Positions 19,905 through 30,067 of a stretch of DNA of 64,000 nt are shown here, one piece after another. A program made the position numbers and the translations under genes. Origin of the DNA: an uncultured Opitutales bacterium. GTDB taxonomy: Bacteria; Verrucomicrobiota; Verrucomicrobiia; Opitutales; Seribacteraceae. The stretch is taken from positions 1 to 64,000 of the forward strand of contig CALSMY010000014.1 of NCBI GenBank assembly GCA_943787575.1. The letters are read 5' to 3'. The number at the start of each line of letters is the position of its first letter. The first letter of the stretch is position 1. A model generated the notes under the pieces. The model had not been told where the DNA came from, ran no database searches, and was given only the letters and a program-made list of their open reading frames with translations.

Positions 19905-20339
19905 ATGAAAATAGCTCTTGGTACAGACCATGCTGGATTTACTTACAAAGAAGCCGTCAAAAAACACTTACAAAAACTTGGCCATGAAGTTCAGGACTTT
20001 GGCACTTTTTCCGAAGAATCCGTAGATTATCCTGCTTTTGTCCGTCCAGCTGCAGAAGCTGTTGCCGACGGATCTTGTGATCTTGGAGTAGTGTTTGGAG
20101 GAAGTGGCAATGGTGAAGCCATGGCGGCAAATAAAGTAAAGGGGGTACGGTGTGCCCTTTGCTGGAGTGAAGAGACCGCCCGTTTGGCTAAAGAACACAA
20201 CAATGCAAATGTTCTTTCTATTGGCCAAAGACAGATCAGTCAGGAACTTGCATTAAATATTATCGATACCTGGCTGAATGCCGAGTTCGAAGGCGATCGG
20301 CATATTCGCAGAATCGAGATGCTCGACAAAAACATATAG
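19905..20339 (+). CDS. rpiB: Ribose-5-phosphate isomerase B
   Basis: KIALGTDHAGFTYKEAVKKHL..DFGTFSEESVDYPAF..GVVFGGSGNGEAMAANKVKGVRCALC. Confidence 0.93.
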   Translation: MKIALGTDHAGFTYKEAVKKHLQKLGHEVQDFGTFSEESVDYPAFVRPAAEAVADGSCDLGVVFGGSGNGEAMAANKVKGVRCALCWSEETARLAKEHNNANVLSIGQRQISQELALNIIDTWLNAEFEGDRHIRRIEMLDKNI

Positions 20340-20361
20340 TCCGCTATACATATTCACTTTC

Positions 20362-20943
20362 ATGAGCGAAGACAAAGAAAAGGATAAGAAAGCCGCATCG
20401 GTCGCTGAGGCCATACAATCAAAGTTTATTGAAGATCGTAAGATCTTTCTATGGGGAGAAGTTAGTGACAAATCCGCCCGGGATATCACCGAGAAACTTC
20501 TTCATCTGGAAGCCACGGATCCAGGAAAAGAAATTACTTTTTATATAAATTCTCCTGGGGGCTCAATCACTGCAGGTATGGCCATTTTTGATACCATGCA
20601 ACTGATCAGCTCACCAATCAAAGTGGTGGTGACTGGCATGGCAGCAAGTATGGGATCGATATTGCTTTGCGGGGCATCAAAGGGTAGACGCTTTTTATAT
20701 CCTCACTCGCGTGTCCTCATCCACCAACCCCTGATTACTGGAAGGATGGTAGCTGCAGCTGTGGATATTAATATACAGGCTCAGGAGATGGAACGTTTAC
20801 GGGAAGAACTCAACACCATTTTGGCCCGCACTTCAGGACAACCCATGGAAAAAATCCAACAAGATACAGATCGGGATTTCTACCTCAATGCTGAGGAAGC
20901 AATTGAATATGGGTTAGCTGACAAGATCGTAGACAAAATCTAA
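20362..20943 (+). CDS. clpP: ATP-dependent Clp protease proteolytic subunit
   Basis: INSPGGSITAGMAIFDTM; catalytic GMAASMGS, RVLIHQP, DTDRDFYLNAEEAIEYGLAD; start at ATG 20362. Confidence 0.94.
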   Translation: MSEDKEKDKKAASVAEAIQSKFIEDRKIFLWGEVSDKSARDITEKLLHLEATDPGKEITFYINSPGGSITAGMAIFDTMQLISSPIKVVVTGMAASMGSILLCGASKGRRFLYPHSRVLIHQPLITGRMVAAAVDINIQAQEMERLREELNTILARTSGQPMEKIQQDTDRDFYLNAEEAIEYGLADKIVDKI

Positions 20944-20958
20944 CCTACGCCCTTTTTT

Positions 20959-22083
20959 TCATTCCAAGATATAATTAGGTTTCCCCATCTCTGACATTGG
21001 GATCCTATCTGATGTTATCCACTCCTTAGGCATCAGAGGACCTTGGAGCTTCTTTTTAACTTCTTGTTTAAGGTATTTTAGGCTCACATCTGCCGGGGTG
21101 ATAAGGGCAACAACTCTTTGCCCCCATTTTTGATCGGAAACTCCATATACCAAACAGTTTTCGATAAGACCTGTGGAATGTAGAACCTTTTCTATTCTGC
21201 TTGGGTCAACCTTTTCTCCTCCCGTGTTAATTAGACGATCCAAACGTCCCTCTATGGTTAAATTTCCTGAAGAATCAATTTTTCCAAAATCAGGGGTTTG
21301 CAACCATTCATTGGTTACAAACATACGCTTACCCCGTCTGATACAAAGACTTGAACATTTAATGAAAACTTGGCTATTCTTCTCTGAAAGCCTAACTTCT
21401 GCATGGGGCAAACAAGGCCCCACTCCATTAATTCCATTAAGAAAAGAACCTGATTCGAGCAAGGTAATCATCCCAGCCGTTTCCGACGAACCATAACATG
21501 GACAAACGGGCAAATTAAGAGAACGGGAAACATCAATTAATTGCGCATTCATGCCGGCTCCTCCAACAAAAATGCCACGGGCTTCGCTCAATGCAGTTAT
21601 GGCGGTTGGAGATTTAATAAGTTCATGCAATTGTGCAGGGACCAAAGATATTAAATTTCCGGATACTTTTCCTGCGACCTTTGGATTTTTAAGATCTCGA
21701 TAATCACAGAAATATATCTTTCCACCAGTACTCCAGGCTCTTTCTAATTGCATCCATCCACCCACATGCCAAAGGGGTAAACAACAGATGGAATTCATAG
21801 CCTGATCTCCGATACGCGAAGCTAAACCTCCTACTGCTGATTGCAAAGTCCCATGGTTATGTTCCACAAATTCTGGCTGACCACTGGTACCCCCAGACAA
21901 AAAGTTTAAGCATACTTCTTCCCCCGATTCACCACATTGAACTGCTTCGTCTTGGTCAAATTGAACAGAGAAACCCTTTTTCAAAAGGTCTAATACGCCC
22001 TTAGCGTATTTAATCAATTGGAGACCCCGTTTACTGGAGGAAGCAGTCCAACTGTCAGGTAATATAGCGTAGGGATTGTTCAC
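20959..22083 (-). CDS. menE: O-succinylbenzoate-CoA ligase-like AMP-forming enzyme
   Basis: FLSGGTSGQPEFVEHNHG, LPLWHVGGW, YGSSETAGMI, GRLDRLINTGGEKVDPSRIE; overlaps menC. Confidence 0.83.
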   Translation of the reverse strand: MNNPYAILPDSWTASSSKRGLQLIKYAKGVLDLLKKGFSVQFDQDEAVQCGESGEEVCLNFLSGGTSGQPEFVEHNHGTLQSAVGGLASRIGDQAMNSICCLPLWHVGGWMQLERAWSTGGKIYFCDYRDLKNPKVAGKVSGNLISLVPAQLHELIKSPTAITALSEARGIFVGGAGMNAQLIDVSRSLNLPVCPCYGSSETAGMITLLESGSFLNGINGVGPCLPHAEVRLSEKNSQVFIKCSSLCIRRGKRMFVTNEWLQTPDFGKIDSSGNLTIEGRLDRLINTGGEKVDPSRIEKVLHSTGLIENCLVYGVSDQKWGQRVVALITPADVSLKYLKQEVKKKLQGPLMPKEWITSDRIPMSEMGKPNYILE

Positions 22084-23033
22084 AGGGCTAAAATTCTATC
22101 CCATAGCTCAACGAGTTTATGGTTCGAAACGCACGGACTTCTTAGGGTGCCAAGATGATGTTCCATGAATTCATATTGGTTTCCACGAAAACAAGAACGT
22201 TCCAATCCAGGAGACATTAAAGAATGAGAACTTAACCTTAGTAATGCTTCATAACCAAAAGGACTTTCAAAAGCAGTTGAAAAAATAACCCGCGCGAATT
22301 GATCAGTTAATAAATTTAAGGTTTTTCCCCAATTAGGAAATAAAAGGGGCTTGATTACCAAATATAGTTGGGAAGGAAGGTTTACGAACTCTTCAAAAGA
22401 CTTAATCCGGGAAAGTCCCTCATCCAAAGCAATCGGAACTGGGGAATCCTCAGCGAATTTAAATAACCATTCGTCATCAGTGGGCCCAGTTGGTTGCTCA
22501 ATGAATTGAACTGACCGGTATTGCTGCAGGGCATCTATCCATAACAATAAATCATCTCTGGAAAAACTTTCATTGGGATCTAAACGAACTTGAATATGAG
22601 GGGCTAAGGTTTCCAACCAATCCACAATCTCAGGAATTTCATTTTGAGGAAGAGAAAGCCCAACCTTTCGCTTGATCACCCTCGCATCCTCACAGCCTGG
22701 CGTACCCCAAAGCCTGGCGGATGAAGGAAGTTTAATTTGTTTATCCCCATCTTTCCAAATATTTGACTCCAAAGAGCTTATTGCTGGCCCGATAATCGAA
22801 AATTCATCTATGTGCCCGCCTTCCCTACTCCATTGTTCCGCTTCCTTCTGGGCATCCTTAAGATTGAAATCAAAAAATCCTGGAAGAGCAGAAACTTCAC
22901 CAAAAGAAGTGAAACCATTCTCATGATCTTGTCGAAGCACCAAACTCACTCGATCTGTCCAAACACCTCGTGCAGTCTTTATGGGACAAACAAAAGATTG
23001 CCGGAAAAGCATGTATGTTCTTGGTTTAATCAT
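22080..23033 (-). CDS. menC: O-succinylbenzoate synthase (enolase superfamily)
   Basis: VRLDPNESFSRDD, QFIEQPTGPTDDEW, PIALDEGLS, LVIKPLL; 4-bp overlap with menE. Confidence 0.83.
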   Translation of the reverse strand: MIKPRTYMLFRQSFVCPIKTARGVWTDRVSLVLRQDHENGFTSFGEVSALPGFFDFNLKDAQKEAEQWSREGGHIDEFSIIGPAISSLESNIWKDGDKQIKLPSSARLWGTPGCEDARVIKRKVGLSLPQNEIPEIVDWLETLAPHIQVRLDPNESFSRDDLLLWIDALQQYRSVQFIEQPTGPTDDEWLFKFAEDSPVPIALDEGLSRIKSFEEFVNLPSQLYLVIKPLLFPNWGKTLNLLTDQFARVIFSTAFESPFGYEALLRLSSHSLMSPGLERSCFRGNQYEFMEHHLGTLRSPCVSNHKLVELWDRILAL

Positions 23034-23104
23034 TAAATATCCTTGAGAATAAAAGCGTATGTATCATTATAAAGCATACTCGATGGACAACGTAAGCACC
23101 AATC

Positions 23105-24658
23105 ATGGATAACGATTTATTCCTCGAAGCGGATGAGTTTTTTACCCGTACGCTTCCTAATGGCCTGACTTTTGACGATATTTCATTGGTCACTCGCTAT
23201 TCAGAAGTTCTACCTGGTCAAGTAAAGCTCGATACCAAGCTGTGCGAATCCATCCACCTAAGCCTACCTATCGTTTCTTCCGATATGGATACCGTTACCG
23301 AATCGGAAATGGCAATTGGTATGGCCCTTAATGGCGGACTTGGCCTGATTCACTACAACATGACTCAGCGCCAACAAGTCAAAGAGGTTACACGGGTTAA
23401 ACATCATGTGCATGGCTTAATCCAAGACCCAATTTGCTTCTCAGCAGACAAACTAATCGGAGATGTTCTCAAAACGATTGAGGAAAAAAACTTTCAATTT
23501 CGCACTTTTCCCATTGTAAACGAAGATGGAAAATTACAGGGACTTCTACCTGGCAGGGTAGTCAAAGAACGCTACAAGGATCGAAAAGTAACGGATGGAA
23601 TGCTTTCCCGAGACAAGGTCTTTACTATTCGTGAAACCGAGGTCGATGACGACCCAATTGCCACCGCCGACAAATTTTTCAGTAAGCACATGGGGATTCA
23701 TAAACTCTTGGTGGTCGACGAGGAAGACAGAATGCGCGGGCTTTACACGCTTAGTGATATCGAACGGATCATGGACGAATCCAGTGATCACTTAAAACCA
23801 TCAAGAGATACCAACTTTCGATTACTTTGTGGTGCTGCTGTCTCGGTACCCCGGGATGATGATGGGGCCATTCTCAGAGACTCTTTGGTTGAACATGTTG
23901 GAGAAATGGTAGATCAGGGGTTAAACTTGGTTGCGATCTCAACTGCTCATGGACACACCAAAGGGGTGGGCGATGCAATCCGTCTCTTAAGGGATGCATT
24001 TCCCGAACTCCCTTTAATGGCAGGTAATGTTACAACTGGAGAAGGTGTAGAGTTTTTAGGCTCGTCTGGTGCTAATGTTATAAAGATTGGACAGGGTCCC
24101 GGATCAATTTGCACCACCCGTATTGTGGCTGGTGTAGGAACCCCCCAAATGACCGCACTTTTTGCTGCGTCAAAAGCCAAGAAACAATCTGGAGTAACCT
24201 TGTTAGCCGATGGTGGGATCAATAAATCTGGAGATATTGTTAAAGCCCTAACTCTAGCCGATGGAGTAATTTGTGGTGGTTTACTTGCTGGTTGCAGAGA
24301 AGCACCTGGGGGTATCATCGAGATCGAAGGAAAGTATTATAAACAATACCGAGGAATGGGAAGCTTAGAAGCGATGCGCGAAGGATCTGCTGCACGCTAC
24401 GGTCACAAAACAACTGATCTCAAAGGTAAAAGTACCGCTGAAGGCATCGAAGCTTTAAAAGAAGTATCCGGTTCACTACGAGAAGTGCTGGAAAATCTAG
24501 CTGGTGGAATTCGTGCAGGACTTGGATATTTAGGTGCAGATGACCTGACCGAACTCTCCGAAAACGCCAGGTTTATTCGGGTGACTCCTGCAGGTCAGCG
24601 AGAGTCTGCTCCTCATGATGTCGTAGAAATCAAACGTTCCGACCTCAAGCGTTCCTAA
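23105..24658 (+). CDS. guaB: IMP dehydrogenase
   Basis: [41 protein letters not shown] pair, [28 protein letters not shown]. Confidence 0.95.
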   Translation: MDNDLFLEADEFFTRTLPNGLTFDDISLVTRYSEVLPGQVKLDTKLCESIHLSLPIVSSDMDTVTESEMAIGMALNGGLGLIHYNMTQRQQVKEVTRVKHHVHGLIQDPICFSADKLIGDVLKTIEEKNFQFRTFPIVNEDGKLQGLLPGRVVKERYKDRKVTDGMLSRDKVFTIRETEVDDDPIATADKFFSKHMGIHKLLVVDEEDRMRGLYTLSDIERIMDESSDHLKPSRDTNFRLLCGAAVSVPRDDDGAILRDSLVEHVGEMVDQGLNLVAISTAHGHTKGVGDAIRLLRDAFPELPLMAGNVTTGEGVEFLGSSGANVIKIGQGPGSICTTRIVAGVGTPQMTALFAASKAKKQSGVTLLADGGINKSGDIVKALTLADGVICGGLLAGCREAPGGIIEIEGKYYKQYRGMGSLEAMREGSAARYGHKTTDLKGKSTAEGIEALKEVSGSLREVLENLAGGIRAGLGYLGADDLTELSENARFIRVTPAGQRESAPHDVVEIKRSDLKRS

Positions 24659-24674
24659 CTAATTTATTTTTATC

Positions 24675-26253
24675 ATGGCTGACATGGATCAATCATTTGT
24701 ATCTTCTTTGGTTTCAGTAACCGGAATTAGTATGGGAGACGAAGGCAAGGGCCGGGTAGTCCATGAAATCCTCGAACACGAAAAGAAAAGTCTTGGCAGA
24801 CCAGCTGCTGGAGTCATGAAGGTAAACGGGGGAGCGAATGCAGGGCACACTGCAGCCGGACTTAAGCTCAACTTACTTCCCTCTGGCGTCGGGGATCCTG
24901 AGGTGGAAACTTTACTGATTGGATCAGGTGTGGTCGCGGACCCTCGCAAATTTCTCTGGGAAGCAATGCCATTAGAAGCCCGCGGGCTTGAGGTGATCAA
25001 TCGTTTGCTTATTGATCAAAGATGTCAGGTAAGTGATTTGAGCCACCGACTCCTTGATTTGGCTTGGGAAAACTACCGGGTTAATCAATTAGGTATGGAA
25101 AGTCGCGGATCTACTGGGCGAGGAATAAGCCCGGCCTACGGAGACGAAACCGGACAATGGCAAATTTTTTATCAAAGCTTTCTGGGAAATAAGGACTCTT
25201 TTGCCCAGGCCCTAAGAGAACGTTGCCAACGGGCTTTGGACACCATTCAATGGGTATGCAAAGTAAATGAGGCAGACTGGCATGGTTTTTTCAAAACCCT
25301 TACCACTGCCGAGACAAGGGCAAATCAAGCATCCCTGGATGAGAAGATTTTTTCAGTCGATGAATTCGACTTTCAACGATTCCAAGGCAACGAACCATTC
25401 TCCCTCAACCTAGACGAATTGATCGAGGTTTATTGGGAAGCAGGAAACAAACTTAAAACCTGTATAGGGGATGGCCGTGACTTCCTCCTTAGTGCTGCCC
25501 AGGAAAAACGCCTGGTAGTGGCAGAGTTCGGACAGGCTTACTGGCTGGATAAAAGACATGGATTTACCCCAAATGTAACCGCATCCCATACCACCAGTGC
25601 TGAGCTCTTTCATTCTGGAGGCATCCCGGTGCAACCCATTAACCAGGTTGGCTGTTGTAAAGCATATGATACCAAGGTTGGAACACACCACTTTCCTGAC
25701 CCAAATGGATCATCTGTCCGACCCATGGGGACAGAAACTGGCAAAATTAGAATTTGGAACCTCTACAGGCAGGCAACGTATGGTCGGTTGGTTTGATGCT
25801 GTCGAAAAAGGTAATGCATTGAGGTACGGAGGCTTTGATCAGATTGTAATCAATAAACTTGATGCCCTTACCCTTGATAGTTCCGTTCCTTCTGAACTAA
25901 AGATTTGCACGGCCTACCAACTGGCTGATGGTCAACTCACTCGGGCTGTGCCAAGGGATGAAAATTTAAGAAAAAGCCTCAAGCCGGTCTATAAAACAAT
26001 CGCCGGATGGAATGAGAACCTTAAAGGCATGAAGTCTTTCGAACAACTGCCCGCGCAAGCAAAGGAATATATTTCCGAAATGCTTGCCGCCATCATCGAG
26101 GTCGCCTACCCCAATGGTTGGTCAAACATAGCACTTCCTAAAATTCGTTTTATTGGCATTGGACCTGACCCTGGAGAAATTATCTCAGACCTGCCCACAA
26201 CCCGCCAATTATTGGAATCCCTTTCTCCAGAGCCCTTGCCGGTCGCTTCGTGA
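24675..26253 (+). CDS. purA: Divergent adenylosuccinate synthetase, frameshifted at about 25700-25745
   Basis: GDEGKGRVVHEI, NGGANAGHT, LNLLPSGV, STGRGISPAYGDE; continues in the next frame as EFGTSTGRQRMVGWFDAV..INKLDALTL. Confidence 0.88.
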
Positions 26254-27183
26254 CATCTTCCCCTGCCCGACTAAAAGATTTCCGCCAAAAGATATCATGG
26301 CGTGAGATCGAACAGTCCGAGTGTTTTTGGAAACGCCTATTGGCAGGTTGTGTGGAGGAAGATCTCGACATGCCAATTACTTCGCAAGCATGGAAAGGTG
26401 ACCTAACATCGTCTCTTTGCTCACTAAAAGGAAACGGAACTGCTGAATTAGTCGCTCGCGAACCTCTTGTTCTTTGTGGGGTTCAACTGCCTAAAATTCT
26501 TTTCGATACATTTTCTTGTTACGATCTTGAATTCTCTACTAATGGAAAAGATGGCGAAAGCTACCTAACTGGAAATAGCCTCGGCACCCTCAGAGGTTCA
26601 ATTCCGCAACTTTTGGCAATTGAAAGAACCCTACTTAATTTCATGCAACGTTTGTCTGGAATTGCAACCTATGCGGCAGAATTTGTAAAGGTTACGAAGC
26701 CTGAAAAAGTTGGCCTGCTTGACACACGCAAAACAACCCCGGGCCTACGAATTTTAGAAAAGTATGCCACTGCCTGTGGAGGCTCTTTCAATCATAGGAT
26801 GGGGCTGTTTGATCGGGCTCTTATTAAAGACAATCACCTTGCCGCTGCTGGAATTAAAGACCTCAATTCATTGGTCAATTTTCTACTTGCAGCCAGGGAA
26901 CAGGCAAAGGAGAAAATTGATTGAACTTGAGATCGATCATTTGGAACAGCTTGAATATGCAATCCTGGGAGGTGTAGATGCTGTATTACTCGATAATTTC
27001 ACGCCCCAAGAAGTTGCCCAAGCAGTAGAGATTAATCAAAACCGAGTTGTACTCGAAGCCAGTGGATGTATAAACCGCGGAAATCTCCACGAATACGCCA
27101 AGGCTAAACCTCATTTCATTTCCACGGGTGCTCCGGTTCATTCAGCCAAGTGGGTAGACATTGGATTAGACTGGATTAACTAA
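26250..27183 (+). CDS. nadC: Nicotinate-nucleotide pyrophosphorylase, frameshifted at about 26900
   Basis: LLNFMQRLSGIATYAAEFV, LLDTRKTTPGLRILEKYATACGGSFNHRMGLFDRALIKDNHL, then in the next frame LEIDHLEQLEYAILGGVDAVLLDN..LEASGCINRGNLHEYAK. Confidence 0.92.
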
Positions 27184-28239
27184 ATGGCCAAGTACCCAAA
27201 AGGAGTTAAAAAAGCTTACACCCCTAAGTTGAAACAACGCCGTGTGCGAAAACGAGAGAATCCAGACGTTTATGTTTTGCGCTGCCTGTTGCAAGCTTCC
27301 CCGCATTATGTCTCCGGTAATCATCTCGCCGAAAAATTGAAGATGTCAAGGGTAGGTGTTTGGGCACATGTGGATAAACTGCGCAAGGCTGGTCTATCCA
27401 TTGAAGCGAGTCAAAATCGTGGCTACCGCCTTGCAGGGGAACCAGACTTATTGGTTTCACCCTTATTGGAAGCTTGGTTAAAGGAATGTAAAACAGATTG
27501 TCCCTTTTACCTTTTACAAAAAACCGATAGTACAAACTCGGAAGCGGAAAGATTGTTAGCCGAGGGAGTCGAAACTCCTTTTGCCGTACTTAGTCACCAA
27601 CAAGATTCGGGCCGCGGAAGAATGGGTAGAACTTGGCATAGTCCGAAAGGTGGAAACCTCTACCTAAGCATAGCACTCAGGCCCAATGTGGAATTAGTCA
27701 AATTTCGCAACTTTACTCTATGGCAGGGAATATCCATTGGGAAATACCTTAAAGATCTTACTGGAATTCAAAACCTGCTCGTTAAATGGCCCAATGACCT
27801 GATCTGTGACAACAAAAAGTTGGGAGGCATGCTTACCGAAGCCTCAATCGATTGCGATCAGGTTAGATCAATAGTTTTCGGCATTGGCCTAAATGTAAAC
27901 TCCAAGCTCGGAGATTTCCCCAAAGACCTTCGTGACTCTTCGACCTCCTTACTTGCAGCAAGCGGAATAAGTTGGAGGCTCCATGAATTAGCAGCCAAAC
28001 TAATAAAGACCTGTCTCGTAGCAAGTAAAGAATGTTTGGGCAAAGATGCTGATACTAAACTTCTAAAAGAGTGGAAAGAAATGGATTACCTAAAGGGTAA
28101 AAAAATTAAAGTTCAAAGTGGCAAGGAGACTTACACTGGTCGGGCTGATGGAATTGATCATTCAGGTGGTTTACGCTTGAAGTTGCGAAATGGTAGAGAC
28201 CGAGTTGCTCATGCTGGTGAGGTTTCATTACTTTTATGA
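27184..28239 (+). CDS. birA: Biotin-protein ligase / BirA with N-terminal HTH
   Basis: TDSTNSEAERLL, QQDSGRGRMGRTWHSPKGGNLYLSIAL, VKWPNDLICDNKKLGGMLTEA. Confidence 0.94.
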   Translation: MAKYPKGVKKAYTPKLKQRRVRKRENPDVYVLRCLLQASPHYVSGNHLAEKLKMSRVGVWAHVDKLRKAGLSIEASQNRGYRLAGEPDLLVSPLLEAWLKECKTDCPFYLLQKTDSTNSEAERLLAEGVETPFAVLSHQQDSGRGRMGRTWHSPKGGNLYLSIALRPNVELVKFRNFTLWQGISIGKYLKDLTGIQNLLVKWPNDLICDNKKLGGMLTEASIDCDQVRSIVFGIGLNVNSKLGDFPKDLRDSSTSLLAASGISWRLHELAAKLIKTCLVASKECLGKDADTKLLKEWKEMDYLKGKKIKVQSGKETYTGRADGIDHSGGLRLKLRNGRDRVAHAGEVSLLL

Positions 28240-29000
28240 GGTATTTAAATGAGCCTCTCCTCTGCCTTGATCTGGGTAATACAACTTGCAAGATTGGAAT
28301 TTGGGAAGATGGTAAAATTAGTAAGGAACGGATAATTCCTACTCATACTTTTGTTGATTCCGAGCAACCATGGCTAAAGGAATGGTCAGCGGATGAGGGT
28401 ATTGCTTATTGTTCGGTTGTCCCTAACGCAGAATCGTCCTTACTTAAAGCTCTTGTATCAAGAAAGGTTCCTCCTTACAGCCTAACTGCTCGTACCCAAT
28501 CGATTCTTCCCATTGGATACCCGAACCCTGAAGAGATTGGTGCCGACCGGATTGCTAACGCCATCGCAGTTTATCAAAATTTTGATTTACCAGCGGTGGT
28601 TATCGACTTGGGAACTGCTACGACCTTTGATGTAGTAACGGCAAACGGAGGCTATGAGGGAGGAGTAATTATACCTGGACCTCAGGGAATGCTCGATTTT
28701 TTGGGGAACAATACCGCATTATTACCCAACCTTAGGCTTTCCCCTGACGAAACCCTCGTTGACCCAATTGGGAAAAGTACATGTGGGGCAATACAAAGTG
28801 GTTTACATTTTGGCTATCCGGCAATGTTACAGGGTATCCTCAATGCACTTGAAGAGCAATTGGAAGAGAAACATGGAAAAATTAAGTCGTTGATTCAAAC
28901 AGGTGGTGAGTCCAATCGCTTTCAAATTCAAGGGAGCTCGATTCGTCCATCTCTTACTTTGGAAGGACTTGGCTTGGCGTTCGCCAACCAACAAGTTTAA
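28236..29000 (+). CDS. coaX: Type III pantothenate kinase
   Basis: LCLDLGNTTCKIGIW, GADRIANAIAVYQ, VIDLGTATTFDVVTANGGYEGGVIIPG. Confidence 0.94.
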   Translation: MRYLNEPLLCLDLGNTTCKIGIWEDGKISKERIIPTHTFVDSEQPWLKEWSADEGIAYCSVVPNAESSLLKALVSRKVPPYSLTARTQSILPIGYPNPEEIGADRIANAIAVYQNFDLPAVVIDLGTATTFDVVTANGGYEGGVIIPGPQGMLDFLGNNTALLPNLRLSPDETLVDPIGKSTCGAIQSGLHFGYPAMLQGILNALEEQLEEKHGKIKSLIQTGGESNRFQIQGSSIRPSLTLEGLGLAFANQQV

Positions 29001-29017
29001 GGTGTTACCAACATAAC

Positions 29018-30067
29018 ATGAGTGCCGAATCAAAACCCTTGCCAATAGTAGATGTAATCAATCTGCGCAAACGGTATGGCTTGGTTCAGGCCCTTAAGGG
29101 GATAAGTTTTTCCATCGGCAAAGGGGAAATTGTTGGATTCCTCGGTCCTAATGGAGCAGGAAAGAGTACAACCCTTCGAATACTTTCAGGTCTAATTCCT
29201 GCAGACTCCGGTGAGGCAAAGGTTTGCGGGGTTGACCTAGCGGAAGAGGAAGGAGAGGTTCGTAAACACATTGGTTTCCTCGCCGAAAATAACCCATTAC
29301 CAGAAGAACTGAGGGTTATTGAATACCTTAATTTCCGCGCCAACTTAAAGGGGTTGGAAGGAAGTAGAAAGCGTGAAAGAATTCGCTTAGCCCTAGATGC
29401 CTGCGATTTAGAGAGACGGATTGCAGAACGAAAAATTGGCAATCTTTCAAAAGGCTATCGCCAAAGGGTGGGCATTGCCGACGCTCTCTTGGCTGAGCCA
29501 AGACTCGTGATTCTGGATGAACCTACGATCGGTCTAGACCCAAGACAATCTGCCATTACCCGCAAAATGATGGAAAGACTGCGCGGAGATGTATCGTTCC
29601 TTCTTTCCAGTCATATACTCTCAGAGGTAGAAGCCTGTTGTGATCGTATGATCATTCTAAGTCACGGACAAATTGTCGCAGAAGGAACCATGAATGATTT
29701 ACAAAAAATGTTTATCAATAAAACAGTTTTTGAAATTGTTTCCTCCGATAGCAAAATTGACCTGCAAAAAGCTATCCGTCGGATCGATCAAAGCTGCGAA
29801 CTTTTATACGATGATCCTGTAGAAGTTTTGTCTAAGCGCAGATTCACCTTTTCGACCAACCGGGGAGAAGAAAAAGCGGAAGAAATATTACGGGCACTAA
29901 TAAAAAATGAAGAGCTTAGCATTTCAGAGTTTCAAATCTCTAGGCCTGATTTGGAGACCATCTTCTTGCGGGCAACCAAAAAGAATTGGGAAGTGCAAGA
30001 TTATTTAGGTCGAGGAAAGAAAAACCGCTCAGCTAAGATTGAATCTCATAAGCCAAAAACCTCATGA
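29018..30067 (+). CDS. ABC transporter ATP-binding protein (GldA-like)
   Basis: GFLGPNGAGKSTTLRILSGL, LSKGYRQRVGIADALLAEPRLVILDEPTIGLDP; followed by GldF/GldG-like genes. Confidence 0.92.
   Translation: MSAESKPLPIVDVINLRKRYGLVQALKGISFSIGKGEIVGFLGPNGAGKSTTLRILSGLIPADSGEAKVCGVDLAEEEGEVRKHIGFLAENNPLPEELRVIEYLNFRANLKGLEGSRKRERIRLALDACDLERRIAERKIGNLSKGYRQRVGIADALLAEPRLVILDEPTIGLDPRQSAITRKMMERLRGDVSFLLSSHILSEVEACCDRMIILSHGQIVAEGTMNDLQKMFINKTVFEIVSSDSKIDLQKAIRRIDQSCELLYDDPVEVLSKRRFTFSTNRGEEKAEEILRALIKNEELSISEFQISRPDLETIFLRATKKNWEVQDYLGRGKKNRSAKIESHKPKTS

Noticed and set aside
23947-24318. 123-aa minus-strand ORF
   Set aside because: Antisense to guaB, low-complexity.
24675-27183. Programmed ribosomal frameshifting in purA and nadC
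   Set aside because: No shared slippery heptamer or conserved recoding context seen; breaks resemble the random homopolymer indels elsewhere in the assembly.
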